From the NCBI GenBank assembly GCA_030837935.1, contig JAUQXU010000466.1:1-38773 (forward strand): a DNA stretch of 38,773 nt. The letters are read 5' to 3'. This document shows, piece by piece, positions 1 to 10,854 of this stretch. Origin of the DNA: Candidatus Brocadia sp. GTDB lineage: Bacteria; Planctomycetota; Brocadiia; Brocadiales; Brocadiaceae. The notes beneath the pieces are model-generated. The model saw only the letters and a program-made list of their open reading frames with translations, was not told where the DNA came from and made no database searches. Made by a program: the position numbers and the translations under genes. The first letter of the stretch is position 1. Each line of letters opens with the position of its first letter.

Positions 1-14
1 AGCTTATGTATTGC

Positions 15-884
15 TTATTGTATATTCAAAATCTCTTCGTGTGTTTGCTCGCTCACCTTCTGAAAGGCATGTTTTGAGCCCATAAAGAAGGTTCCAATAA
101 AAGTAAAAAGCACGAGGCAAAAACCCGCAATAGTCAAACATGCGATTTTCGTACCATGGAACGATGACACAAGCCTCATGTGCAACAGGGCTGCATAAAT
201 AAGCCACGTGGCCAAACCAAGAACAACCTTATAATCCAGGTACCACTGCTCACCTAAAATATTTTGAGTTTTGACCCAGAATGTGCCAAATACAAGCCCA
301 AGTGTGAGCAGAGGAAAGCCAAGAGAGATCGTCTTCCACATCAGCCTGTCAATTCCTTCCAATGAGGGTAACTTATTAAAAAGCGGACCAAACAGTTTGT
401 GCTTTAGTTGCCTTTGTTGCGTGAGATACATAATACTCAGGCTAAAGGATATGGTAAAGGCAGCATAGCCTACAAATATAGGAATGATATGCGCTATGAG
501 CCAAAAATTCTGAAGGCTCACGGTAATAAACAAATCTCCTCCATCAAACGTAAGCGCCCAGATAGAGAGCGCAGTAACGACTGGAATTAAAAACGTATCT
601 AAAGACGGCAACTTGTAAAGATAATCCAGATTGATATAAACAAACAGAATACACCATATTAGCGATACGAAAGACTCATAGATGTTTGTTATTGGGATAT
701 TACTGGATTCAAGTCCCAGGAATACCAAAAACCCGCTGTGGACGAAGAAACCCATCATCATTGACCACTTGGCTACTTTTTTATTGAAGACAAACGGTTT
801 TACAATGTAGCCAATCGACCAAATGGAAGAAATAAAATACAAGACTATCGTGACAATAAAAGGGATATGAGATAGTTTAATCAT
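15..884 (-). CDS. CcsA/HemX-like cytochrome c assembly membrane protein
   Basis: 289 aa, about 8 predicted TM segments, CcsA/ResC-like pattern (NIYESFVSLIW near the N-terminus, late hydrophobic helices with FGTFWVKT). Confidence 0.7.
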   Translation of the reverse strand: MIKLSHIPFIVTIVLYFISSIWSIGYIVKPFVFNKKVAKWSMMMGFFVHSGFLVFLGLESSNIPITNIYESFVSLIWCILFVYINLDYLYKLPSLDTFLIPVVTALSIWALTFDGGDLFITVSLQNFWLIAHIIPIFVGYAAFTISFSLSIMYLTQQRQLKHKLFGPLFNKLPSLEGIDRLMWKTISLGFPLLTLGLVFGTFWVKTQNILGEQWYLDYKVVLGLATWLIYAALLHMRLVSSFHGTKIACLTIAGFCLVLFTFIGTFFMGSKHAFQKVSEQTHEEILNIQ

Positions 885-1162
885 AGGTAAATAAGTGTAA
901 AAGATAAATATTCATTAATCAATCAAATTCTTAAAACATCATCTCCCAAAAACATGAGAGGCCTTTGTTATATTTTTTTGATTGACAAAAACTCCATTGT
1001 CCGATACCCTAAACTTTGTCGTAATGATTACAGATTACGATACCTGTGGAAATCATGAAAGTTTTGCATACGATTTCCCTTGTTGTAATAGTTGAGACCA
1101 GGTGTTACTTCTTTGAATTATTGCTCTAATCCCCAAGATTTTTTACAAGGAATTATAAACGT

Positions 1163-1387
1163 ATGTCAGAAGGCATAATAAAAATAACAAAAAAGACCAG
1201 CATAGGTGATGTAATTAAACAATATCCTGAAGCAGAGGCCGTTGTAAAAAAATATTTTGGAGCCGGTTGTTTTACATGTCCGGGTTCAAAGACAGAAGAT
1301 ATTGCCTTTGGTGCCGCCATGCATAATATCGATCCGGAAGTAATTATTAAGGAACTGAACGACGTTATTCAAAAGAAAAAAGACTAA
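1163..1387 (+). CDS. DUF1858 domain protein (redox-disulfide / hybrid-cluster-protein-associated type)
   Basis: 74 aa; ITKKTSIGDVIKQYPEAEAVVKKYFGAGCFTCPGSKTEDIAFGAAMHNID with CxxC, matches the DUF1858 pattern. Confidence 0.8.
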   Translation: MSEGIIKITKKTSIGDVIKQYPEAEAVVKKYFGAGCFTCPGSKTEDIAFGAAMHNIDPEVIIKELNDVIQKKKD

Positions 1388-1412
1388 CCACTTATAAGAA
1401 AGGAGCATTGAC

Positions 1413-1631
1413 ATGAAAGAAAAAATAGAAGAAGCACTGAAACATATCAGACCGGCATTACAAGCAGATGGCGGAGATATAGAACTTGTAGATGTACAGG
1501 GCGGCGTTGTAAAGGTGCGTTTAAAGGGGGCATGCGGATCCTGCCCGAGTGCACTTATGACACTAAAATACGGCGTAGAGGAACGTCTCAAAGAAGAGAT
1601 TCCTGAAGTCGAATCCGTGGAGCTTGCATAA
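1413..1631 (+). CDS. NifU-like C-terminal domain Fe-S scaffold protein
   Basis: 72 aa; IRPALQADGGDIELVDV...GACGSCPSALMTLKYGVEERLKEEIPEV, classic NifU-C with CxxC; RBS aaaggag upstream. Confidence 0.92.
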   Translation: MKEKIEEALKHIRPALQADGGDIELVDVQGGVVKVRLKGACGSCPSALMTLKYGVEERLKEEIPEVESVELA

Positions 1632-1778
1632 CAATTGGATAGCTTTATTTAAGGCACCTATTTATTGTACAAGAGTATTACAGATAACCTGTGTTGTTTT
1701 TACGATAGAATTTTTATAATCTTGGTGGTTTTGCGGCAAGCGTAATATTTTTCAAATTTCACACTGAGGAGATTCTGG

Positions 1779-2456
1779 ATGAGTTTAGTATTAGGACCGA
1801 TCCATCATTGGATGTACGGCAAGATTAAAACCTCGGAGGCGAGGGAATCTGCCATTGTTTCTGCATTTAAAACAAAATATGGAGCAGAGGCAGATAAAAT
1901 CCTTGAACAGGTATACAAAAAACATCCTAAACCGAATACAAACAAACCCCTTGAAGAATTGTTAGCCAATAAACCCATTCATCAAGGCATTCAGAGTCTC
2001 ATTATCGAGGCAGAAACACGAGAAGCCGCTACGATTGCTGCCTTCTGTGCAAAATACAGCGATGCTGCAAAAGTAGCGGCAGAAGCGGCACATGGACATG
2101 GCATTATGTGCGGAAAAGAAGCTATCAAGAACAAGGGATTATCACCAGCAGATTGCAACAATACAGCAAAAGCCTTTGAAGTAATGGGAGACTACCTCTG
2201 CGATGGAATGCCTTGTGACCGTGGTGCACAGGTAGTCGGAGAGTCTGAAAAAAGCACCTCATGGGACCACGAAAGCTGTGTTCACGAGGTTTATTGGCGC
2301 AATGGTGGAGCAGACTTTTTAACGATGTGTAGTATCGTTAATGAATGGATTGCAGGGTTTGGTGAAGGAATAAATTCTCAAATCGGATACAAGAGAGAAA
2401 AAGCCCTTGCAGCAGGAGACGCCTCCTGTCTGAGTAATTTCAAAATAAAAAGTTAG
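1779..2456 (+). CDS. Cys-rich protein resembling the L-2-amino-thiazoline-4-carboxylic acid (ATC) hydrolase family
   Basis: 225 aa; C-terminal pattern CVHEVYWRNGGADFLTMCSIVNEWIAGFGEGINSQIGYKREKALAAGDASC resembles the ATC hydrolase family C-terminus; RBS gaggag. Confidence 0.45.
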   Translation: MSLVLGPIHHWMYGKIKTSEARESAIVSAFKTKYGAEADKILEQVYKKHPKPNTNKPLEELLANKPIHQGIQSLIIEAETREAATIAAFCAKYSDAAKVAAEAAHGHGIMCGKEAIKNKGLSPADCNNTAKAFEVMGDYLCDGMPCDRGAQVVGESEKSTSWDHESCVHEVYWRNGGADFLTMCSIVNEWIAGFGEGINSQIGYKREKALAAGDASCLSNFKIKS

Positions 2457-2457
2457 C

Positions 2458-3483
2458 ATGTCAGAGCGTTATGCACGGCAGGCATTGTTCTACGGGATAG
2501 GTAGACAAGGGCAACAAAGGCTTATGGAGAAGACCGCCGTGCTTGTGGGTTGCGGTGCATTAGGATGCACGTCAGCGAATCTTCTCGTTCGAAGTGGGAT
2601 AAAGTGTCTAAAGATTATAGACCGTGATTATATCGAAGAAAGCAACCTGCAACGCCAATCCTTATTCGACGAAGAAGATATTGAAAAAAACCTCCCAAAA
2701 GCTATTGCCGCACATAAAAAACTTCAAAAAGTCAATTCTCACATTCAGATTGAATCTGCCATTGTTGACCTTAACCCATCGAATATCGAAACTCTCCTGC
2801 ACAATGCAAATATTGTCATTGATGGAACCGATAACTTTGAGACACGATTTCTGATTAATGATTATTGTGTGAAAAGCAGGATACCATGGATTTACGGTGC
2901 ATGCATCGGGAGTACGGGTCTCACGATGAACATTGTCCCAACAAAGACCCCTTGTCTCCGATGTATACTTGAAAACGTTCCACCGTTTGGTACTACCGAA
3001 ACATGCGATACGGAAGGGATTATCGCACCCATCGCCAGCATGATCGCCTCTATTCAGATAGCGGAGGCGTTAAAAATATTAACGGATAATTTCGATACGT
3101 TGAGCAAAGGACTTGTAAAGATTGACCTTTGGCGTAACGAAATAAAAAGAATGCATGTAGAAGACATCAAAGAGAAGGCTGATTGCGTAACATGCAAACA
3201 GCAAAAATATGAATTTTTGTCCAGAAACACCTATGGAACAACAACCTCATTGTGTGGCAGGAATGCCGTACAAATTTTACATCCTCATGGATCAAATTTA
3301 GACATGGCCAGACTTGCAGCACGACTGGAAAAGGTGGGAAATGTGTCCTTTAATAGTTTTTTATTACGCTTTAAGACAGACAAATATGAATTAACGGTGT
3401 TTCCGGATGGGAGATCAATTATTTCAGGCACAAATGATGCATCGCTGGCGAAGGGCCTTTACGCAAAATATATAGGGATGTAA
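2458..3483 (+). CDS. ThiF/MoeB/HesA-family adenylyltransferase (E1-like)
   Basis: Nucleotide-binding VGCGALGCTSANLLVRSG, IDRDYIEESNLQRQ, Zn-binding CLRC...CVTC; starts 1 nt after the preceding stop, so likely translationally coupled. Confidence 0.9.
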   Translation: MSERYARQALFYGIGRQGQQRLMEKTAVLVGCGALGCTSANLLVRSGIKCLKIIDRDYIEESNLQRQSLFDEEDIEKNLPKAIAAHKKLQKVNSHIQIESAIVDLNPSNIETLLHNANIVIDGTDNFETRFLINDYCVKSRIPWIYGACIGSTGLTMNIVPTKTPCLRCILENVPPFGTTETCDTEGIIAPIASMIASIQIAEALKILTDNFDTLSKGLVKIDLWRNEIKRMHVEDIKEKADCVTCKQQKYEFLSRNTYGTTTSLCGRNAVQILHPHGSNLDMARLAARLEKVGNVSFNSFLLRFKTDKYELTVFPDGRSIISGTNDASLAKGLYAKYIGM

Positions 3484-3535
3484 TCGATAGACCAGGATAA
3501 CTGATCCACGACTTCTTTACCCTCATGCCACTCTT

Positions 3536-4261
3536 TTATTTAAATACTTCCTTGAGGAGGTCGGTTACCCGCGCTGCAGGATCTTTACGAATTTTACGTT
3601 CTTCCTCACCTAAAACGCAAAACAATCCATCGAGCGCCTTAGTTATGACATATTGGTCTGGATCAAAAACTCCAAGTTTACTCGCAAAGGGAATAGATTG
3701 ATACCGTTCAACAATTTCTTTGTATTTGCGGGTAGAATCATTCTCATCCATTTTTTTCTCTACTACCGGCTGATATGCTTTCACGAGATTATGATACGTC
3801 TTTTCTTTGAAATAGTCAGTGATGGCCGTATCAGCGCCTTCAAGAATTTTCCTTGCGTCATCGAATGTCATATCAAAAATCGCATTGATAAAGATATCTT
3901 CAGCAAATGGAGCAGCTTGCTCTGCAGCCCTGTTCATGCTTAACACAAACGCATCGAGTTTTTCCCCAAATCCAGCCACGCGCAGTGTCTTATCAATCAT
4001 TTTCAGGTTCTCTGGCATCAGGATTTTAATCGCTTCATTGCCAAAGTATCCATCAATCTTACCAGTCGATTTCACGGTGTTCTCAATGCCTACTTTGAGT
4101 GCTTCTTTCAGTCCGGAAACAATCTGTGTATCACTCAGTTTTGTATCTCTTAACGGCTTCGTTTTCTTAAAAAACCATTCGAACTGCGCTGATGCACTGT
4201 ACATACTAAAAAACGAAATACATACAACCGGAAAAAACCAAAGAAACATTTTTCTTTTCAT
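3536..4261 (-). CDS. DUF4197 domain-containing exported protein
   Basis: Signal peptide MKRKMFLWFFPVVCISFFSMYSASAQ; DUF4197-like LSDTQIVSGLKEALKVGIENTV...GYFGNEAIKILMPENL. Internal Met at 4261 preferred over ORF start 4297. Confidence 0.8.
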   Translation of the reverse strand: MKRKMFLWFFPVVCISFFSMYSASAQFEWFFKKTKPLRDTKLSDTQIVSGLKEALKVGIENTVKSTGKIDGYFGNEAIKILMPENLKMIDKTLRVAGFGEKLDAFVLSMNRAAEQAAPFAEDIFINAIFDMTFDDARKILEGADTAITDYFKEKTYHNLVKAYQPVVEKKMDENDSTRKYKEIVERYQSIPFASKLGVFDPDQYVITKALDGLFCVLGEEERKIRKDPAARVTDLLKEVFK

Positions 4262-4375
4262 GCTGTTAACCTTTCTCATTTCTTTCTTTTCTTGCATTTT
4301 TTATCCTGGTCAGACATCCTTTTTCCACACAATAACAGATAAGAAGGCAATGTCAAGTTTTTTTAAAGAATCTGT

Positions 4376-4404
4376 TTGACAAGTTATCAAATATTTACTA
4401 TAAA
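4376..4404 (+). promoter_or_regulatory. Sigma-70-type promoter of enolase gene
   Basis: TTGACA (4376-4381), 17-nt spacer, TATAAA (4399-4404), about 70 nt upstream of the eno start. Confidence 0.7.
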
Positions 4405-4412
4405 ACACATAA

Positions 4413-5759
<1,347 letters not shown>

Positions 5760-5845
5760 ACACCGGTGATAGTGGAAATTGCACCGCTCCCTTTCTTAAT
5801 TCTCCTGAAACACAATGTAGTCAGGGTGAAAATGAAGGGTACTCC

Positions 5846-6313
5846 ATGAGAAATAAATATTTTGGTAAATTTGTCTTAATGGTATTTATAACATCGTGCG
5901 TGGTTATTTTATTTTCCTCTATTATCAGTAAAACACGGCAAGAGAGAATCAGTATGCTGGAAACAAAAAAATCACTCGAGAATCATGCATCACGGTTAGA
6001 GGCGGAAAATTTTAAACTCGGAAATGAATACTCTGCTTTAAAGAACGACCCTGTCCGCATAGAAAAAGAAGCCCGGGAACTTCTGGGATATACTGGGACA
6101 GATGAAGTTTTTTATAAAAAATATAATTTCCGCATTAAAAGCATCGCAAAGAAGGAACCGGTAAAGACAATATCACAAAACAGATGGAAGATTTTCCTTT
6201 TTGATGGACTATTTCCATGGCAGTTTCCCGCTACAATTATTCTTGTAGCGACGGCTTATTATTTAATTTCCTATCACCATGAATATAGAAAACTACGTCA
6301 GTCAAATTGTTAA
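5846..6313 (+). CDS. FtsB/DivIC-like septum formation initiator protein
   Basis: Single N-terminal TM followed by coiled coil and KNDPVRIEKEARELLGYTGTDEVFYK. ORF is open from 5741, but ATG 5846 (MRNKYFGK) precedes the TM and avoids overlapping eno. Confidence 0.75.
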   Translation: MRNKYFGKFVLMVFITSCVVILFSSIISKTRQERISMLETKKSLENHASRLEAENFKLGNEYSALKNDPVRIEKEARELLGYTGTDEVFYKKYNFRIKSIAKKEPVKTISQNRWKIFLFDGLFPWQFPATIILVATAYYLISYHHEYRKLRQSNC

Positions 6314-7535
6314 AAATGCAAAGGCGTCTTCACGAGTTATCGCCTCAGCAACCACTGCCGGAAAAAATACAGCTCTTCATCATATCGCCGAAGGCATCAT
6401 CTCCTCTGCTGCCATGCTTAAAGCGGAAAATGAAAAGGATATTATAGCCGCGCAAAAAGCAGGACTCCCTGAACCCATGATAGATCGTCTCCGTCTTACT
6501 GATAGTCGCATCAGGGGCATGGCTGAAGGTGTCAGACAAATCATTCATCTTGCAGACCCAATCGGGGAAGTCATACGGGGGCATACCCGCCCAAATGGTT
6601 TACAAATTCAAAAAATTCGGGTACCCATTGGTGTTATTGTCATTATTTATGAATCCAGGCCCAACGTAACTGCCGATGCCGCAGCATTGTGCCTGAAGGC
6701 CGGCAATGCCGTCATTCTCCGCGGCGGAAAGGAATCCATCCACTCGAATATTGCTATATACAGGATACTTACCTCCGCCCTGGAAAAAGCAGGATTGGAC
6801 ACACGGTGCATTCAACTGATAGAGGTTATTGAACGTGAAGCCATCGACTATCTGCTCAGGGCCGATCAATATGTAGACGTCGTTATCCCCCGCGGTGGTG
6901 AGGCACTTATTCGCACCGTGGTAGAGAAATCAACCATCCCTGTCATCAAGCATTACAAAGGCGTATGCCACACCTATATAGACGAATTTGCCAATCTCAA
7001 GATGGCTGAAGAGATTTGTTTTAATGCCAAGGTACAACGCCCTGCAACCTGCAATGCCATGGAAACTATGTTGGTACATGAAAAGGTTGCGCCTGTTTTT
7101 TTACCGCCTATAGCGAAGAAATTACAAGACAAAGGTGTAGAGATGAGAGGTTGTAATGTGACATGCAATATTTTACGTAATATAAAACAAGCCACCGATG
7201 AAGATTATTATAACGAGTACCTCGACCTGATCTTAAATATAAAGGTTGTAAAAATCCTTGATGACGCAATTAATCATATTGCAAAGTATGGATCTAATCA
7301 TTCCGATGCAATTGTCACAGACAATATCAACAATGCCATGAAATTTACCAAAGAGGTAGACTCGGCAGCCGTGTACATCAACGCCTCTACCCGTTTTACT
7401 GACGGCTATGAATTTGGTATGGGTGCAGAGATTGGCATCAGCACAGACAAACTCCACGCCCGTGGCCCTATGGGGATTGAGGAACTCACCTCATACAAAT
7501 TCGTGGTATACGGAAATGGGCAGATGAGAAATTAA
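6279..7535 (+). CDS. proA: Gamma-glutamyl phosphate reductase
   Basis: 418 aa; VPIGVIVIIYESRPNVTADAAALCLKAGNAVILRGGKE, STRFTDGYEFGMGAEIGISTDKLHARGPMG. Confidence 0.96.
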   Translation: MNIENYVSQIVKNAKASSRVIASATTAGKNTALHHIAEGIISSAAMLKAENEKDIIAAQKAGLPEPMIDRLRLTDSRIRGMAEGVRQIIHLADPIGEVIRGHTRPNGLQIQKIRVPIGVIVIIYESRPNVTADAAALCLKAGNAVILRGGKESIHSNIAIYRILTSALEKAGLDTRCIQLIEVIEREAIDYLLRADQYVDVVIPRGGEALIRTVVEKSTIPVIKHYKGVCHTYIDEFANLKMAEEICFNAKVQRPATCNAMETMLVHEKVAPVFLPPIAKKLQDKGVEMRGCNVTCNILRNIKQATDEDYYNEYLDLILNIKVVKILDDAINHIAKYGSNHSDAIVTDNINNAMKFTKEVDSAAVYINASTRFTDGYEFGMGAEIGISTDKLHARGPMGIEELTSYKFVVYGNGQMRN

Positions 7536-7556
7536 TCATTCACCAAGATTACTAAA

Positions 7557-8588
7557 ATGACACATAAGAAAAATGGATTTACCAATCGCAGGGATTTTCT
7601 TAAAGGTACCTTTGCCATTGCTCTGGGTCTCGGTTTTTCTAAGAATTCGCAAAGTGATTTTCAAGGAGACCTTGTTTCCTTTAGCACAACACATGGAAAA
7701 AAAGGAGGAATGCCTCAACGTCGTTTGGGCAAAACAGACAAGATGGTTTCCATGCTCAGCGTAGGAGGTTACCACATGGGGCGGATGCAAGATGAACATT
7801 ATGCTGTTAGAATGATTCATACTGCGATTGACGAGGGTGTTAATTTTTTCGATTCGGCATGGAGTTACAATAAGGGTGACAGCGAGAGGCGTCTTGGAAA
7901 AGCGTTAAAAGATCGGCGGGATAAGGCGTTTATTATGACGAAGAGTCGCGGACGGGATATGGCTACAGCTTCAAATGAACTGCATGAAAGTCTGAGACGA
8001 TTGCAAACAGATCATATCGATTTATGGCAATTCCATGATGTTCAAACGATTGAGGATATGGATGCCATTTTTAGGAAGGGAGGTGCCATTGAGGCAGCCC
8101 TCCTGGCTAAAAAAGCGGGAAAGATACTTCACGTTGGATTTACAGGGCACAGGAACCCGGAAGTACATGTAAAGACCATTCAAAAATATCATCAGCTCAT
8201 TGAAACGGTTCAAATACCCGTGAATCTTATTGATCCACATTATTTGAGTTTTGTTCGACAAGTCATCCCGGAAGCAGTAAAATTTGATATTGGAATTCTT
8301 GCAATGAAGACGGTAGCAAACGGAATATTGTTGGAAGATAACGTGGCTACGATAAAAGAGTGCTTATGTTTTGCCTGGAATCAGCCCGTTAGCACTTTGG
8401 TTTCAGGCATGGACAGTATTGAACAGCTTAAAGAGAATGTAACTTATGCACAACAGTTTACAAATCTTTCTGAAACAGACCAATCTCAGCTACTCGCCCG
8501 AACAGAGCCTTTTGGAGGAATCAAAAAAGAGTTTTACAAACACCCCTCCGATAATTGGCGTATTTATCCTACCCACCCCTTGCATTAA
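7557..8588 (+). CDS. Aldo/keto reductase with N-terminal twin-arginine signal
   Basis: Twin-Arg TNRRDFLKGTFAIALGLGF; AKR core MPQRRLGKTDKMVSMLSVGGYHMG, DSAWSYNKGDSERRLGKALK, HIDLWQFHDV. Confidence 0.88.
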   Translation: MTHKKNGFTNRRDFLKGTFAIALGLGFSKNSQSDFQGDLVSFSTTHGKKGGMPQRRLGKTDKMVSMLSVGGYHMGRMQDEHYAVRMIHTAIDEGVNFFDSAWSYNKGDSERRLGKALKDRRDKAFIMTKSRGRDMATASNELHESLRRLQTDHIDLWQFHDVQTIEDMDAIFRKGGAIEAALLAKKAGKILHVGFTGHRNPEVHVKTIQKYHQLIETVQIPVNLIDPHYLSFVRQVIPEAVKFDIGILAMKTVANGILLEDNVATIKECLCFAWNQPVSTLVSGMDSIEQLKENVTYAQQFTNLSETDQSQLLARTEPFGGIKKEFYKHPSDNWRIYPTHPLH

Positions 8589-8691
8589 TGCCAGTTTCTC
8601 CTTAGCATTCACAAAAATTTATGGTAAAATTTTGTTTCCGTTGTGAAAAACGGTAAGGATAAAATAACCGTAAGGAAAATCTAAAAACTCA

Positions 8692-10773
8692 TTGAGTAAA
8701 GTATCTGCAATGGAAGAACACATCATGCCTTTAGGTGAATTAACCCTCAGCAAACAGGAACGGCAGACACGGAAAGATTATTTAGATTTTACAGAGCGAG
8801 ACATAACCTTGCTCAAAGAATTAAACGGGCTTATTCACCAGCATGCCGATGAAATAATAAACAAGTTCTATGGTCATCTCCTCAGATTTAAGGAAACCCG
8901 ATCTTTTCTATCCGATGAGGAAACGATTAAAAAAGTCAGACGCACACAGAAGGAATATCTCCTGATGCTTACGGAGGGAATTTATGACGAGAAATACTTT
9001 GAGCATCGGTTAAATGTCGGTAAGACTCATGATCGCATAGACCTGCACCCCAATTGGTATATTGGGGCATATTGCTTATATCACCGACTCATCTTTCCAC
9101 TTATCATTACGACATACAAAGATCAACCTGACAAGGTAACTGACTATATCCTGGTCATTGATAAGATTATGAATCTTGATATGCAATTGGCCATTGATAC
9201 CTATATACACAGTTACCACGCAGCACTCGAGGAAAAAGTCCGTCTTACCGAAATACAAAACAAAAAGATAGAGGCCGCCAATAAGGCAAAGAGTGAATTT
9301 CTTGCCAATATGTCGCATGAATTGCGTACTCCATTAAATGCAATCATCGGTTTTTCCGAGGTACTTCGGGATAAGTTGTGCGGTGATTTAAACGATGACC
9401 AGATGGAGTTTGTTATGGACATTCACAGCAGCGGCCACCATCTCTTACAGATGATCAATGATATATTAGATCTCTCAAAGGTAGAATCGGGCAAGCTGGA
9501 ATTAAAATATGAACAATTTGAGATTGGCAAGGCTATAGAAGCCGTCTTAATAACCCTAAAAGGCCTCGCCGATAAGAAGTCGTTGGCAATTGAAACAATT
9601 CTCCACAACTTCGCTGACCGAATCTTCGCAGATCCTGTCAAGTTTAAACAAATTTTGTATAACCTGCTTTCCAATGCCATTAAATTTACCCCAGAAAACG
9701 GGAAGATCACTGTCCACTCAACAACCCTTGGGAAAGAAAAAGATTTCATTGAAATTAAAGTTACCGATACAGGCATTGGAATAGACCCCGAAGATTATCC
9801 AAAAATATTTGTGGAGTTTTCACAAGCCGACAGTTCTTACTCACGCAACTATGAGGGAACAGGACTAGGTCTGGCCCTCACAAAGAAATTAGTTGAGATG
9901 CATGGTGGCAAGATAGGGTTTGAGAGTAAGGTGAAAGCCGGCAGCACCTTTCAGTTTACATTGCCTGTAAATATGCCTGCGCATGCAGGTAAGGGAAAGG
10001 AAGGTATCAGTCTATCTGAAGGTCTGGCAAGTCAAAAGACTATTCTGGTAGTAGAAGACGACCCGAAAACCAGCGAATTGCTGTGCGTCTTTTTAAACAA
10101 ATCAGGATATCAAACAATCACTGCCTTCGATGGCGAAGAGGCGCTGCACAAGGCACGGACAATTAAGCCATTTGCCATTACTCTGGACGTAATGCTTCCC
10201 AAGAAAGATGGTTGGGAGGTCTTGAAAGAGCTTAAAATGGATAAGGAGGTTAAAGATATTCCTGTGCTTGTAATTTCTATTGTAGACAATAAGGATATTG
10301 GCTTTGGACTGGGTGCAACAGATTATCTTTGTAAACCGGTGAACAGGAACGATCTCCTGTCAAAACTTGCCGCATACGGACTTTTTCCCCCTGCCAATAA
10401 AGCACGTTCAAAAGTGCTGATTATTGACGATGATCCAAAATCGGTAGAACTGCTCAGCACATTCCTCGCCTCTGAAGGATATGAGATTTTAAAGGCATAC
10501 GGAGGAAAAGAAGGAATTGATAAAACATTTCTCTGGAAACCAGACTTGATCCTTTTAGACTTGATGATGCCAGAGGTAAGTGGATTTGATGTAGTGGACA
10601 AATTAAAAACAACGCCGGAGACGAATAGCATTCCCATTATCGTGGTTACATCGAAGGATTTGACACAGGCAGATAAAGAAAAGTTAAATCATGATGTTTC
10701 ACTGATAATAAAAAAGGGACAGTATTCCAGAGAACGTTTTCTGAATGACATCGCATCCTTAAACAAACACTAA
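8692..10773 (+). CDS. Protoglobin-coupled hybrid histidine kinase (globin sensor - HisKA - HATPase - REC - REC)
   Basis: Protoglobin-like N-terminus with NVGKTHDRIDLHPNWYIGAY; H-box SEFLANMSHELRTPLNAIIGFSE; N/G boxes; two receiver domains with VVEDD and IIDDD. TTG start. Confidence 0.88.
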   Translation: MSKVSAMEEHIMPLGELTLSKQERQTRKDYLDFTERDITLLKELNGLIHQHADEIINKFYGHLLRFKETRSFLSDEETIKKVRRTQKEYLLMLTEGIYDEKYFEHRLNVGKTHDRIDLHPNWYIGAYCLYHRLIFPLIITTYKDQPDKVTDYILVIDKIMNLDMQLAIDTYIHSYHAALEEKVRLTEIQNKKIEAANKAKSEFLANMSHELRTPLNAIIGFSEVLRDKLCGDLNDDQMEFVMDIHSSGHHLLQMINDILDLSKVESGKLELKYEQFEIGKAIEAVLITLKGLADKKSLAIETILHNFADRIFADPVKFKQILYNLLSNAIKFTPENGKITVHSTTLGKEKDFIEIKVTDTGIGIDPEDYPKIFVEFSQADSSYSRNYEGTGLGLALTKKLVEMHGGKIGFESKVKAGSTFQFTLPVNMPAHAGKGKEGISLSEGLASQKTILVVEDDPKTSELLCVFLNKSGYQTITAFDGEEALHKARTIKPFAITLDVMLPKKDGWEVLKELKMDKEVKDIPVLVISIVDNKDIGFGLGATDYLCKPVNRNDLLSKLAAYGLFPPANKARSKVLIIDDDPKSVELLSTFLASEGYEILKAYGGKEGIDKTFLWKPDLILLDLMMPEVSGFDVVDKLKTTPETNSIPIIVVTSKDLTQADKEKLNHDVSLIIKKGQYSRERFLNDIASLNKH

Positions 10774-10854
10774 AAATAATTTTAAGAATAAACCATCAAT
10801 GCCAATGCTCCAGAAAAGTTGTATTATGAAAAAAGGAGATGGATTCCCCTCTGG

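Noticed and set aside
983-1011. TTGACA-N17-TACCCT possible promoter upstream of the DUF1858 gene
   Set aside because: The -10 element matches TATAAT at only 3 of 6 positions and lies far upstream; too weak to call.
3819-4379. 186-aa plus-strand ORF opposite the DUF4197 gene
   Set aside because: Antisense of a conserved exported protein; Ser/Phe-rich composition typical of a reverse-frame artefact.
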